A model generated the notes under the pieces. It ran no database searches. It was not told the DNA's origin and was given only the letters and a program-made list of their open reading frames with translations. This document shows positions 41,987 to 50,565 of a DNA stretch of 64,000 nucleotides, in pieces (the stretch's first letter is position 1; every line of letters begins with the position of its first letter). This stretch comes from Streptomyces katrae (lineage in GTDB: Bacteria > Actinomycetota > Actinomycetes > Streptomycetales > Streptomycetaceae). Position numbers and translations under genes: made by a program. Location: positions 62,001 to 126,000 of the forward strand of contig NZ_JNZY01000015.1 of the NCBI RefSeq assembly GCF_000717655.1, read 5' to 3'.

Positions 41987-44256
41987 CCGTGCCGCAGCAC
42001 ACCTCCCCGAACCGGCCCCGCTCCCGGCCCCCGGCCGCCCGGGTCCCGGCGGGCGGCCGGCGGCGTCGCCGGCCGGCCGTCCCCAAGGGCCGCACGCCCC
42101 GTACCGTGCGCACGCCCACCGTGCTGCAGATGGAAGCGGTGGAGTGCGGCGCCGCCGCGCTGGCCATGGTCCTCGGCCACTTCGGCCGCTTCGTGCCCTT
42201 GGAAGAGCTGCGCATCGCCTGCGGGGTGTCCCGGGACGGCTCCCGCGCCGGCAACCTCCTCAAGGCCGCCCGCGGTTACGGGCTGACGGCCAAGGGCATG
42301 CAGATGGACCTGGCCGCGCTCGCCGGAGTGAACCCGCCGGCCATCCTCTTCTGGGAGTTCAACCACTACGTCGTCTACGAGGGCATGGGCCGCCGCCTCG
42401 GCCGCAGGGGCGTGTACATCAACGACCCGGGCAAGGGCCGCCGGTTCGTCCCCATGGAGGAATTCGACACCGGCTTCACCGGCATCGCGCTCGTCTTCGA
42501 GCCCGGCCCGGGCTTCCGCCGCACCGGCCGCAAGCAAAGCGTCATGAGCGCCATGCCTGCCCGTCTGCGCGGCATGTCGGGCACGATGCTCGCCGCCGTG
42601 GTCTCCAGCCTCCTGCTGGTGGCCGTCGGTGCGACGGTGCCCGCGCTGAGCCGTACGTACATCGACATGTTCCTCATCGGCGAGCAGACGTCCCTGCTGG
42701 ACGTGCTGTTCGCCTCGATGGCGGCGGCCCTGGTGCTCACGGCCGTGCTCACCTTCCTGCAGCAGGCCAACCTGCTGCGAGGCCGCATCATCTCCTCGAC
42801 GCTCGGCAGCGCCCGCTTCCTGCGCCACCTGCTCCGGCTCCCCGTCAGCTTCTTCAGCCAGCGCAACCCGGCCGACCTGGTCCAGCGCCTCCAGTCCAAC
42901 GACGCCGTCGCCGAGACCCTCGCCCGGGACCTCGCCGCCGCGGGCGTCGACGCCGTGGTGGTCGTGCTCTACGCGGTGTTGCTGTGGACGTACGATCCGC
43001 AGCTCACCGGCGTCGGAGTGCTCATCGCGCTGCTCAACATCGCGGCCGTGCGGATCGTGATGCGGGTACGGGCCACCGGCACGCAGAAGCTGCGCGCCGA
43101 GAGCGCCCGGCTCACCAACACCTCGTACAGCGGCCTCCAGCTCATCGAGACGATGAAGGCCACCGGCGGGGAGAACGGCTTCTTCCGCCGCTGGGCCGGC
43201 CAGCACGCGGTCACCCTCGACGTGCAGCAGCGGCTCGGCGTCCCCAGCGCCTGGCTGGCCGTCGTCGCGCCGACGCTGGCCGCGCTCAACAGTGCGCTGA
43301 TCCTCATGATCGGCGGCCTGCGGGCGGTGGAGGGGCACCTCTCGGTCGGCCTGCTCGTCGCCTTCCAGGCCCTCGTGACCAGCTTCACCGCGCCGATCAC
43401 CCGACTGGGCGGCGTGGCCGGCCGGATCCAGGACTTCGCCGCCGACGTCGCCCGCCTGAAGGACGTCGAGAACTTCCCCGTCGACCCGCTCTACCTGCGG
43501 CACGCGCGGGGCGGCGCCGCCGCCGGTACGCGCCGGCTCAAGGGGCACGTGGAGCTGGACGGCATCACCTTCGGCTACAGCCCGCTGGACGCACCCCTGC
43601 TGAAGGACGTCTCGCTCGCGGTCGGCCCCGGGCAGCAGGTCGCGCTCGTCGGCGGCTCCGGCAGCGGCAAATCCACCGTCTCCCGGCTGATTTCAGGCCT
43701 GTACACCCCCTGGGCGGGCGCCATCCGCATCGACGGGATGCGGCTGGAGGACATCCCGCGCGGCGCGCTGGCCGCCTCCGTGTCCTTCGTGGACCAGGAC
43801 GTCTTCCTCTTCGAGGGGACCGTCCGCGACAACGTCGCGCTGTGGGACCCCTCCATCCCGGACGAGGCCGTCATCGCCGCGCTCCAGGACGCCGCCGTGT
43901 ACGACGTGGTGGCGCGCCGCGCCGGCGGCATCCACAGCCGCGTCGAGCAGGACGGCCGCAACTTCTCCGGCGGCCAGCGCCAGCGCCTGGAGATCGCCCG
44001 CGCCCTGGTGCGCCGTCCCAGCGTCATGATCCTGGACGAGGTGACCAGCGCCCTGGACGCGGCGACCGAGCGGATCGTCATCGACAACCTGCGGCGCCGC
44101 GGCTGCGCCTGCGTGGTGATCGCCCACCGGCTGAGCACCGTGCGCGACAGCGACGAGATCGTCGTGCTCGACCGGGGCACGGTCGTGGAACGCGGCCGGC
44201 ACGAGCACCTGATCGCCGCGCAGGGTGCGTACGCCCGACTGGTGAAGGAGCACTGA
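41983..44256 (+). CDS. NHLM-type C39 peptidase/ABC exporter
   Basis: A 757-residue exporter with three parts. Residues about 45-165 are a C39 cysteine protease: Cys55 in QMEAVECGAAALAMVLGHF, His128 in WEFNHYVVYEG and Asp148 in INDPGKG. Next come six membrane helices, and the C-terminal ATPase has Walker A GGSGSGKST near residue 557, signature FSGGQRQRLE and Walker B VMILDEVTSALD. This is the enzyme that cuts double-glycine leaders and exports the core. The N-terminus is a 40-residue basic/proline arm. The second ABC gene starts one base after the stop. Confidence 0.9.
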   Translation: MTVPQHTSPNRPRSRPPAARVPAGGRRRRRPAVPKGRTPRTVRTPTVLQMEAVECGAAALAMVLGHFGRFVPLEELRIACGVSRDGSRAGNLLKAARGYGLTAKGMQMDLAALAGVNPPAILFWEFNHYVVYEGMGRRLGRRGVYINDPGKGRRFVPMEEFDTGFTGIALVFEPGPGFRRTGRKQSVMSAMPARLRGMSGTMLAAVVSSLLLVAVGATVPALSRTYIDMFLIGEQTSLLDVLFASMAAALVLTAVLTFLQQANLLRGRIISSTLGSARFLRHLLRLPVSFFSQRNPADLVQRLQSNDAVAETLARDLAAAGVDAVVVVLYAVLLWTYDPQLTGVGVLIALLNIAAVRIVMRVRATGTQKLRAESARLTNTSYSGLQLIETMKATGGENGFFRRWAGQHAVTLDVQQRLGVPSAWLAVVAPTLAALNSALILMIGGLRAVEGHLSVGLLVAFQALVTSFTAPITRLGGVAGRIQDFAADVARLKDVENFPVDPLYLRHARGGAAAGTRRLKGHVELDGITFGYSPLDAPLLKDVSLAVGPGQQVALVGGSGSGKSTVSRLISGLYTPWAGAIRIDGMRLEDIPRGALAASVSFVDQDVFLFEGTVRDNVALWDPSIPDEAVIAALQDAAVYDVVARRAGGIHSRVEQDGRNFSGGQRQRLEIARALVRRPSVMILDEVTSALDAATERIVIDNLRRRGCACVVIAHRLSTVRDSDEIVVLDRGTVVERGRHEHLIAAQGAYARLVKEH

Positions 44257-44257
44257 G

Positions 44258-47209
44258 GTGACATCCCCGCACCCGACCCACCAGAGCTACCCGACCTACC
44301 CGACCCACCAGACGTACGGGCCCCGCCCGGCCTCCATGCCGCCGCCCGCGCCCGATCCCGTCGTGGCGGCCCTCGGCGGCCTCGGCACGCCGGTCGACTG
44401 CACGGGCCTGCGCAGCCTGTCGCTGGAAGGCCCGCTCGTACTGTGGCTCGTCGTGCAGGGCGAGCTGGACCTGTTCGCCGTCGATGCCGCCCAGGCGGGC
44501 CACTGGCACTTCCTGGGCCGGCTCGAGTCGGGCACGCTGCTCCTGGGCCCCGCCGAGGGCCCCGCCCACACGCTGACCGGGCGCCCGCTGCAGGGCTGCG
44601 TACTGCGCCGCATCGAGCTGCGCGAGCTGTACCGCCCCGAGTACGGAGCCCCCGGGGCCCCCGCGGACGGATCCTGGGGGTGGCACGCCGAGCCCTGGCA
44701 GAACGGGTTCGCCGAGGCGGCGCCCAGCCCCCTCGAGGACGCCTTCGCCCGCGGCATCGGCCGCGGCCTGCGCGTGCTGTACCAGGCGCCGCTGGAGGGT
44801 CGCGCCACCGCGGGCCCCGGCGGGGCCGACGAGGACATCCTGTGGATGCAGATCCCACCGGGCAGCGTGCAGTACGGCGCCGTGTACGAGACCCACGACG
44901 GCTCGGCCGGCATGTCCGCACCCGCCGGCACGCTCCTCGTCGACGGGGCCGTGTGGCAGGGCATGGTGGACCAGCAGTACCGGCTGCTGGACGCCCTGGA
45001 CCGCTGGATCGAGCAGGACGAGCGCGCCCACGAGGACCGCACGGCCGCCGGCATCGAGGCCGGCGAGGCCGCCCGCACCCAGGCGGACCGCACCCTGCTC
45101 GCCTCCATCGGCCGCCCCCGCAGGGGCTCCCGCCGCGACGCCGGCCACGACGCGACCTTCGCCGTGTGCCGCCTGGTCGCGGCCGAAGCCGGCATCGCGC
45201 TGACCGAGCCGACCGGCGGCGGCGCCGCGGCCGCCGAGCGGACGGACCCCGTCGAACGCATCGCGCTCGCCTCCCGGATCCGCACCCGCACCGTCCAGCT
45301 CGGCGGGCGCTGGTGGCGGGAGAACAGCGGACCCCTGGTGGGCCGGCGCGCGGACGACGGGACCCCCGTCGCCCTGCTGTGGCGGCGCGGCCGGTACGAG
45401 GCCGTCGACCCCGCCACCGGCGCGCGCGAACGCCTCGGCCGGGGCGGCGCGGACGCCCTCGAGCCGCACGCCGTCATGTTCTACCGCCCGCTGCCCGACC
45501 GGAAGCCCGGCCTGCTGCACCTGCTGCGCTTCAGCGTGCGCGGCAGCGGCGCGGACCTGCGCAGCCTCGTCGTGGGCGGGCTGGGCGCGGTCGGCCTCGG
45601 CGCGGTCGTCCCCGTGGCCACCGGCCGCGTGCTCGGCTCGTACGTCCCGCACGCCGAAGAGAGCCTCATCGTGCAGACCGCTCTGGCGCTCATCGCGACC
45701 AGTGTGGTCTCGGCCGCCTTCATGCTGCTGCAGAACATCTCCCTCCTGCGCACGGAGGGCCGCATCGAGGCCACCTTGCAGCCGGCCGTATGGGACCGGT
45801 TGCTCCGGCTGCCGGTGACGTTCTTCGCCGGCCGCTCCACCGGGGAACTGGCCGGCGCGGCCATGGGCATCAGCTCCATCCGCACCGTGCTTTCCGGCAT
45901 CGTCTCGGTGTCCCTGCAGGCGGGCACCGTCGGGACGGTCAACCTCGTGCTGCTGCTCGTCTACAGCGTGCCGCTGGCGCTGGCCGCCGTCGCCATGCTG
46001 CTCGGCATCGCCGTCGTCTTCCTGGGCCTGGGGCTGTGGCAGCTCCGCTACCAGCGGCAGCTGATCAGGATCGGCAACAAGCTCGACAACCAGGCGTTCC
46101 AGACCCTGCGCGGGCTGCCCAAGCTGCGCGTGGCCGCTGCCGAGAGCTTCGCGTACGCCGCGTGGGCGCGGGAGTTCGCCCGTACCCGCGAACTGCAGCA
46201 GCGCATCGGCCGGATCAAGAACGTCGTCACGGTGCTCAACGCGGTCTATCTGCCGCTGTGCACACTGGTGATGTTCATGCTGCTGGCCGGACCGGCCCGC
46301 GGCAGCATGTCCGCCGGCGAGTTCCTGACGTTCAGCACCGCCGTGACGATGATGCTGTCCTCGGCCACCCAGCTGACCGGCGCCCTCCTCTCGGCCGCCG
46401 CCGTGCAGCCGATGTTCGAGCAGGTCAAGCCGCTCCTCGCGGCGACCCCCGAGGTACGCGGCGCCAGAATCCGGCCGGGCGAGCTCAGCGGCGCCGTCGA
46501 GGTCAAGAACCTGTCCTACCGGTACGCCGAGGACGGACCGCTCGTCCTGGACGACGTGTCCTTCCAGGTGCGGCCCGGTGAGTTCGTCGCGGTCGTCGGG
46601 GCCAGCGGCTGCGGCAAGTCGACCCTGCTCCGCCTGCTCATCGGTTTCGACCGGCCCGCCTCCGGCAGCGTGCTGTACGACGGCCAGGACCTGGCCGCAC
46701 TCGACCAGGCGGCCGTGCGCCGCCAGTGCGGTGTCGTCCTGCAGAACGCGCAGCCGTTCTCCGGCTCGATCCTCGACTGCATCCGCGGCTCCGGCGCGTA
46801 CTCCCTCGAGGAGGCGGCGCAGGCCGCCGCTCTGGCGGGCCTCGCCGAGGACATCAAGGCCATGCCCATGGGCATGCACACCGTGCTGACCGACGGCGGC
46901 GGCACCGTCTCGGGCGGCCAGCGCCAGCGGCTGATGATCGCGCAGGCGCTCATCGGCAAACCGCGCATCCTCTTCCTGGACGAGGCCACCAGCGCGCTGG
47001 ACAACGAGGCCCAGCGCGTGGTCATCGAGTCCACGCGCGCCCTGCGCGCGACCCGCATCGTGATCGCCCACCGGCTGTCCACCGTCATGGACGCCGACCG
47101 CGTGATCGTGTTGTCGGACGGACGGGTCGCCCAGCAGGGTCCGCCCGCCGAGCTGCTCGCCGATACGGCGGGCCTGTTCCACGGGCTGGTCCGCCGCCAG
47201 GTGGGGTGA
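44258..47209 (+). CDS. NHLM-type ABC transporter, second ATP-binding protein
   Basis: A 983-residue protein starting at GTG 44258. The N-terminal ~400 residues form a large cytoplasmic region of the NHLM bacteriocin-system type (SLEGPLVLWLVVQGELDLFA, LARTLTGRPLQG-like barrel, later VALLWRRGRYEAVDPATG), without C39 residues. Six membrane helices and an ATPase follow: Walker A GASGCGKST near residue 781, signature VSGGQRQRLM and Walker B ILFLDEATSALD. It probably forms a heteromeric exporter with the C39 protein. The N-terminal arm is Pro/Tyr/Thr-rich and repetitive (HPTHQSYPTYPTHQTY). Confidence 0.87.
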   Translation: MTSPHPTHQSYPTYPTHQTYGPRPASMPPPAPDPVVAALGGLGTPVDCTGLRSLSLEGPLVLWLVVQGELDLFAVDAAQAGHWHFLGRLESGTLLLGPAEGPAHTLTGRPLQGCVLRRIELRELYRPEYGAPGAPADGSWGWHAEPWQNGFAEAAPSPLEDAFARGIGRGLRVLYQAPLEGRATAGPGGADEDILWMQIPPGSVQYGAVYETHDGSAGMSAPAGTLLVDGAVWQGMVDQQYRLLDALDRWIEQDERAHEDRTAAGIEAGEAARTQADRTLLASIGRPRRGSRRDAGHDATFAVCRLVAAEAGIALTEPTGGGAAAAERTDPVERIALASRIRTRTVQLGGRWWRENSGPLVGRRADDGTPVALLWRRGRYEAVDPATGARERLGRGGADALEPHAVMFYRPLPDRKPGLLHLLRFSVRGSGADLRSLVVGGLGAVGLGAVVPVATGRVLGSYVPHAEESLIVQTALALIATSVVSAAFMLLQNISLLRTEGRIEATLQPAVWDRLLRLPVTFFAGRSTGELAGAAMGISSIRTVLSGIVSVSLQAGTVGTVNLVLLLVYSVPLALAAVAMLLGIAVVFLGLGLWQLRYQRQLIRIGNKLDNQAFQTLRGLPKLRVAAAESFAYAAWAREFARTRELQQRIGRIKNVVTVLNAVYLPLCTLVMFMLLAGPARGSMSAGEFLTFSTAVTMMLSSATQLTGALLSAAAVQPMFEQVKPLLAATPEVRGARIRPGELSGAVEVKNLSYRYAEDGPLVLDDVSFQVRPGEFVAVVGASGCGKSTLLRLLIGFDRPASGSVLYDGQDLAALDQAAVRRQCGVVLQNAQPFSGSILDCIRGSGAYSLEEAAQAAALAGLAEDIKAMPMGMHTVLTDGGGTVSGGQRQRLMIAQALIGKPRILFLDEATSALDNEAQRVVIESTRALRATRIVIAHRLSTVMDADRVIVLSDGRVAQQGPPAELLADTAGLFHGLVRRQVG

Positions 47210-47213
47210 CCGG

Positions 47214-47400
47214 TCAGGCCGGGTGCCCGGGTCTCACCGCCCGAGTGGCCCGGGCCTCGGCCAGGACCGTGTGCCGCCCGGGGCAGCGCCGCCGCAGTGC
47301 CTCCGCCTCCTGCCGTACGCCCGGCAGCGGTTCCGGCGAGGGCGCGCACCCGGGCCACTCCCTCACCGCCGGGACCAGCAGGTCGCTTCTGCTGCCGGGG
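47214..47400 (-). pseudogene. CHAT-domain protein fragment
   Basis: The minus strand encodes about 60 residues (PLPGVRQEAEALRRRCPGRH, then TVLAEARATRAV and a stop) that match the PLPGAxxEAEAL...G..L.GEAATRxAV pattern in CHAT (caspase-like) peptidase domains. The catalytic His and Cys regions are not present and no start is evident. It is a short relic directly behind the exporter genes. Confidence 0.45.
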
Positions 47401-47470
47401 CTGCTCCTGGTGCTGGTGGCCGCCGCCGGATTCCCCCTCGGCCACGGGCACGCCTTCGACACCGGCCCGG

Positions 47471-48214
47471 TCAGCCCCGTGCCGGAGCCTGAGCGGCGGC
47501 CGGTGCGGGTGCCGCAGCTGCGGCCCGGGCCGGATCGGCCGCGTGCGCCGGAGCTGCATCCGGGGACCCTGCTCCGGGCCGATCGCCGGCCGCCGCGGAG
47601 CCGGCCTCCCCGGGCAGGGCGAAGACGCGCAGGAAGACCTGCGAGAGCGGACCGATGGCCAGTGCGTACGCCACGGTGCCCACGCCGGCCGTGCCGCCCA
47701 GCAGGACACCGGCCGCCAGGACCGTGAGTTCGATCCCGGTGCGCACCAGCCGCAGCGACCGCCCGGTCCGCCGGTGCAGCCCGGTCATGAGGCCGTCGCG
47801 GGGCCCCGGCCCGAAGCGGGCGGCGATGTAGAGGCCGGTCGCGACACCGTTGAGGACGATGCCCGCCGTCAGTACGGCGGCCTGCGCGAGCGCGCCGTGC
47901 ACGTCCGGCATCACCGCGAGCGTGGCGTCCATGGACAGGCCGACGGCGAACACGTTCGAGACGGTGCCCAGCCCCGGCCGCTGCCGCAGGGGCACCCACA
48001 GCAGCAGGACCAGCGCCCCGACGGCCACGGACACCGTGCCGATGCTCCACCCGGTGAGCTCGGCGAGCCCCTGGTGGAAGACGTCCCACGGGTCCAGCCC
48101 CAGACCGGCGCGGACCAGGAACGCCGAGCTCGCGCCGTACAGCGCGAGCCCGACGTAGAGCTGCAGGAGTCGACGCGTGAGACGCCGCGCGGGGCGGGCG
48201 GGGGCGAGGGACAC
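47471..48214 (-). CDS. YczE/YyaS-type membrane protein
   Basis: A 247-residue integral membrane protein starting at GTG 48214. It has five or six membrane segments and the family words LYGASSAFLVRAGLGLDPWD, VFHQGLAELTGWSIGTVSV and GPGPRDGLMTGLHRRTGRS. Members are annotated as YitT/YczE-like transporters of unknown substrate; B. subtilis YczE has been linked to surfactin production. The C-terminal 45 residues are Ala/Pro-rich. It converges with the exporter genes and diverges from the VanW gene. Confidence 0.8.
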   Translation of the reverse strand: MSLAPARPARRLTRRLLQLYVGLALYGASSAFLVRAGLGLDPWDVFHQGLAELTGWSIGTVSVAVGALVLLLWVPLRQRPGLGTVSNVFAVGLSMDATLAVMPDVHGALAQAAVLTAGIVLNGVATGLYIAARFGPGPRDGLMTGLHRRTGRSLRLVRTGIELTVLAAGVLLGGTAGVGTVAYALAIGPLSQVFLRVFALPGEAGSAAAGDRPGAGSPDAAPAHAADPARAAAAAPAPAAAQAPARG

Positions 48215-48458
48215 CGGTGGAGCCTTTCGGGGAGCCAAAGACCGACAGGCCCCACGATGTGGCATCCCCCGAACGGCCGGACAGGGCCAATCCAACCTAG
48301 GTGGCCTTACTTCGATGGCTTCGGTTTCCGTGGCGTGCCGACCGGTTTCCCTCGTGAGAACAGGCACATTTTTGCCCCGGTTAGTCCGAATTGGTGAATG
48401 CTGGTTCCCGGTCCACACCGACGTCCGAGCGCCACCCGCACCGGAAGAGACGAGAGAC

Positions 48459-50285
48459 ATGCGACGCGTACACCGCCTCACGATCAACCGGCGGACAGCC
48501 CTCCCCCTCGTGGGCGGAGCTGCCGTCCTCGGCTTCGGCGGCCTCTACCTCACCGGTCTGGCCGTGGCGGGCGACGCCATCGCCGACGGCACCCACGTAC
48601 GAGGGATCGACATCGGCGGCATGAGCCGAACGGAGGCCCGGACGGCCCTCGACCGCACGCTCGGCCAGGCCGCTGCCGCCCCGATCGAGCTGCGGATCGG
48701 CGACCGCACCGAGAAGGCCGCCCCCGCCGCCTTCGGGCTGTCCCTGGACACCGCCGCCACCGTCGACCGCGCGGCGCAGGCCGGAGCGGACCCCTTCACC
48801 GTGATCGGGCGGCTGCTCACTCCGGCCGAGGACCGCGAGGTCGAGCCCGTGATCCGTACGGACGGCCCGACGAGCCCGGGCGAGGTCGACCGGATCGCCG
48901 CCGCCGGACGGCAGGCCCGTGACGGCGAGGTCACCTTCGAGGGCGGCACCGCCAAGGCCACCGCCCCCGTGACCGGAATCGCCCTGCGCGCCGACCAGGC
49001 CGCCGACACCGTCCGCGCCGCCTACCTGCGCCCGCAGGGCGGTCCGGTCGCGCTCCCGGTGGACCAGAAGACGCCCGCGGTGGGTCAGCAGGAGACCGCA
49101 CGGGCCCTGAAGGAGTTCGCCGAGCCCGCGATGTCCGGACCGATCACCCTCACCGTGGCCGGAAAGCCCGTGACCCTCACCCCCGCCGTGCTCGGCCGGC
49201 ACCTCGCGGTCGAGCCCGACGCCCAAGGACGGCTGGTTCCGAAGCTCGACGCCAAGGGGCTGCTGGCCGAGCCCGCGGTCGCCCGGCAGGTGGCCGCGGC
49301 CACCAGCCCGTCCCGCGGGGCCACCTTCCGCGTCGATTCCGCCGGCCGTGCGGTCGTCGCCCAGGACGGGCGCTCGGGGATCCGGGTCACCGAGAAGGCC
49401 TTCGCCGACGCCGTCGTCCCGCTGCTGACGCGCTCGGGCGCCGCCCGTACCGGTGTGGTCGCCGTCAAGACGGTCCACCCGCGGCTGACCGCCGAGAACG
49501 CACAGCGCCTCGGCATCAAGGAGAAGGTCTCGTCGTTCACCGTCAACTTCCCCGCCGCGCCGTACCGCACCACCAACATCGGCCGCGCCGTGGAGCTGAT
49601 CAACGGATCCGTCGTACTGCCGGGCGAGACGTGGAGCTTCAACAAGACGGTCGGTGAGCGGACCAAGGAGAACGGCTTCGTCGACGGCATCATGATCAAC
49701 GACGGCCAGTACGTGAAGTCGCCCGGCGGCGGGGTCTCGGCGGTCGCGACGACCATGTACAACGCCATGTTCTTCGCGGGCGTCAAGCCGCTGGAGCACG
49801 GGGCCCACTCCTTCTACATCGAGCGGTACCCCGAGGGCCGCGAGGCCACCGTCGCCTGGGGCACCCTCGACCTGCGCTGGAAGAACGACTCCGGCCACGC
49901 GATCTACGTCCAGGCCGAGTCCACCGACACCTCGGTCACCATCAGCCTGCTCGGCACGAAGAAGTACGACGAGATACGCGCGACCCACGGCCCGCGGACG
50001 AACGTCACCCCGCCGGCCAAGCGCACGGGCTCCGGTCCGACCTGTGAGGTGCAGACCCCGCTGGAAGGCTTCGACGTCGCCGTCGACCGGGTCTTCGTCC
50101 GGGGCGGGCAGGAGGTCAAGCGGGAGACCTACCGTACGCACTACACCCCGCGCGACGAGGTCACCTGCGATCCGCAGACCCCGACGCCCCCGGCCGCCCC
50201 GACGCCCCCGGCCGCCCCGACGCCCCCGGCCGGCCCGGCGACCGCGACCCCGGCCCCGGCCGCACCGAAGCCGGCGCGCGCCTGA
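48459..50285 (+). CDS. VanW-family secreted/membrane-anchored protein
   Basis: A 608-residue protein. One N-terminal membrane anchor (ALPLVGGAAVLGFGGLYLTG) precedes two peptidoglycan-binding-4-like repeats (VRGIDIGGMSRTEARTALDR; a second around residue 200) and a VanW domain (AAPYRTTNIGRAVELINGSV, PGETWSFNKTVGERTKENGF, SPGGGVSAVATTMYNAMFFA, residues about 365-500). The C-terminus repeats PTPPAA. VanW genes occur in some vancomycin clusters but most are housekeeping wall proteins of unknown role. ATG 48459 follows a GAGAGAC sequence. Confidence 0.86.
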   Translation: MRRVHRLTINRRTALPLVGGAAVLGFGGLYLTGLAVAGDAIADGTHVRGIDIGGMSRTEARTALDRTLGQAAAAPIELRIGDRTEKAAPAAFGLSLDTAATVDRAAQAGADPFTVIGRLLTPAEDREVEPVIRTDGPTSPGEVDRIAAAGRQARDGEVTFEGGTAKATAPVTGIALRADQAADTVRAAYLRPQGGPVALPVDQKTPAVGQQETARALKEFAEPAMSGPITLTVAGKPVTLTPAVLGRHLAVEPDAQGRLVPKLDAKGLLAEPAVARQVAAATSPSRGATFRVDSAGRAVVAQDGRSGIRVTEKAFADAVVPLLTRSGAARTGVVAVKTVHPRLTAENAQRLGIKEKVSSFTVNFPAAPYRTTNIGRAVELINGSVVLPGETWSFNKTVGERTKENGFVDGIMINDGQYVKSPGGGVSAVATTMYNAMFFAGVKPLEHGAHSFYIERYPEGREATVAWGTLDLRWKNDSGHAIYVQAESTDTSVTISLLGTKKYDEIRATHGPRTNVTPPAKRTGSGPTCEVQTPLEGFDVAVDRVFVRGGQEVKRETYRTHYTPRDEVTCDPQTPTPPAAPTPPAAPTPPAGPATATPAPAAPKPARA

Positions 50286-50297
50286 CGGGCCGCCGCG

Positions 50298-50325
50298 GAC
50301 GGGGCCCGGACGGCCGGGCCCCGTC
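50298..50325 (+). terminator. Terminator of the VanW gene
   Basis: GACGGGGCCCGG (50298-50309) and CCGGGCCCCGTC (50314-50325) form a perfect 12-base stem with a four-base loop, 13 bases after the stop. It may also stop transcription arriving from the minus-strand AccE-like gene. Confidence 0.8.
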
Positions 50326-50343
50326 GGCGCCGCCGCGCCCCCG

Positions 50344-50565
50344 CTAGACGAGGGGGGAGGCCGGGCGGGCGCGCCACGACTGCGCGGGATGGTGCACGAC
50401 CGACGGCACGTTGCGGTCCCAGTGGGCCCGCCGGTGCCGGGCGGAGTGCGGAGCGCGGGGCACGTGGGCCGTGCGCGCCAGGATGACCAGGGCGGCCGTG
50501 AGGGCCGCCAGTTCTATGTGGTCCGGGGTGCCCCGGACCACCCTGATCCGGTGCCGGCGTATCAC
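50344..50565 (-). CDS. Small protein resembling acyl-CoA carboxylase epsilon subunit
   Basis: A 73-residue protein starting at GTG 50565, overlapping the P450 stop as GTGA. Its layout matches AccE/PccE epsilon subunits of actinobacteria: an N-terminal IRVVRGTPDHIELAALTAA (pattern VxxGxPxxEELAAL), a basic Ala/Arg middle, and a C-terminal Trp-containing PAQSWRARPASPL resembling the usual PGPGAWRASGLP end. Epsilon subunits stimulate the carboxylases that make malonyl-CoA. RppA next door consumes five malonyl-CoA per product, which fits. Similarity is judged by eye on a short protein. Confidence 0.6.
   Translation of the reverse strand: MIRRHRIRVVRGTPDHIELAALTAALVILARTAHVPRAPHSARHRRAHWDRNVPSVVHHPAQSWRARPASPLV

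Noticed and set aside
44078..47182. Very long open frame (about 1030 codons) on the minus strand opposite the second ABC gene
   Set aside because: It mirrors the plus-strand NHLM ABC protein with clear Walker and signature motifs; the minus translation is Gly/Ala/Arg-rich without any family pattern. It is a high-GC shadow.
47471..48214. YczE-like gene as part of the peptide-export operon
   Set aside because: It is on the opposite strand, converging on the exporter genes, so it is not in the operon; a functional link would be speculation.
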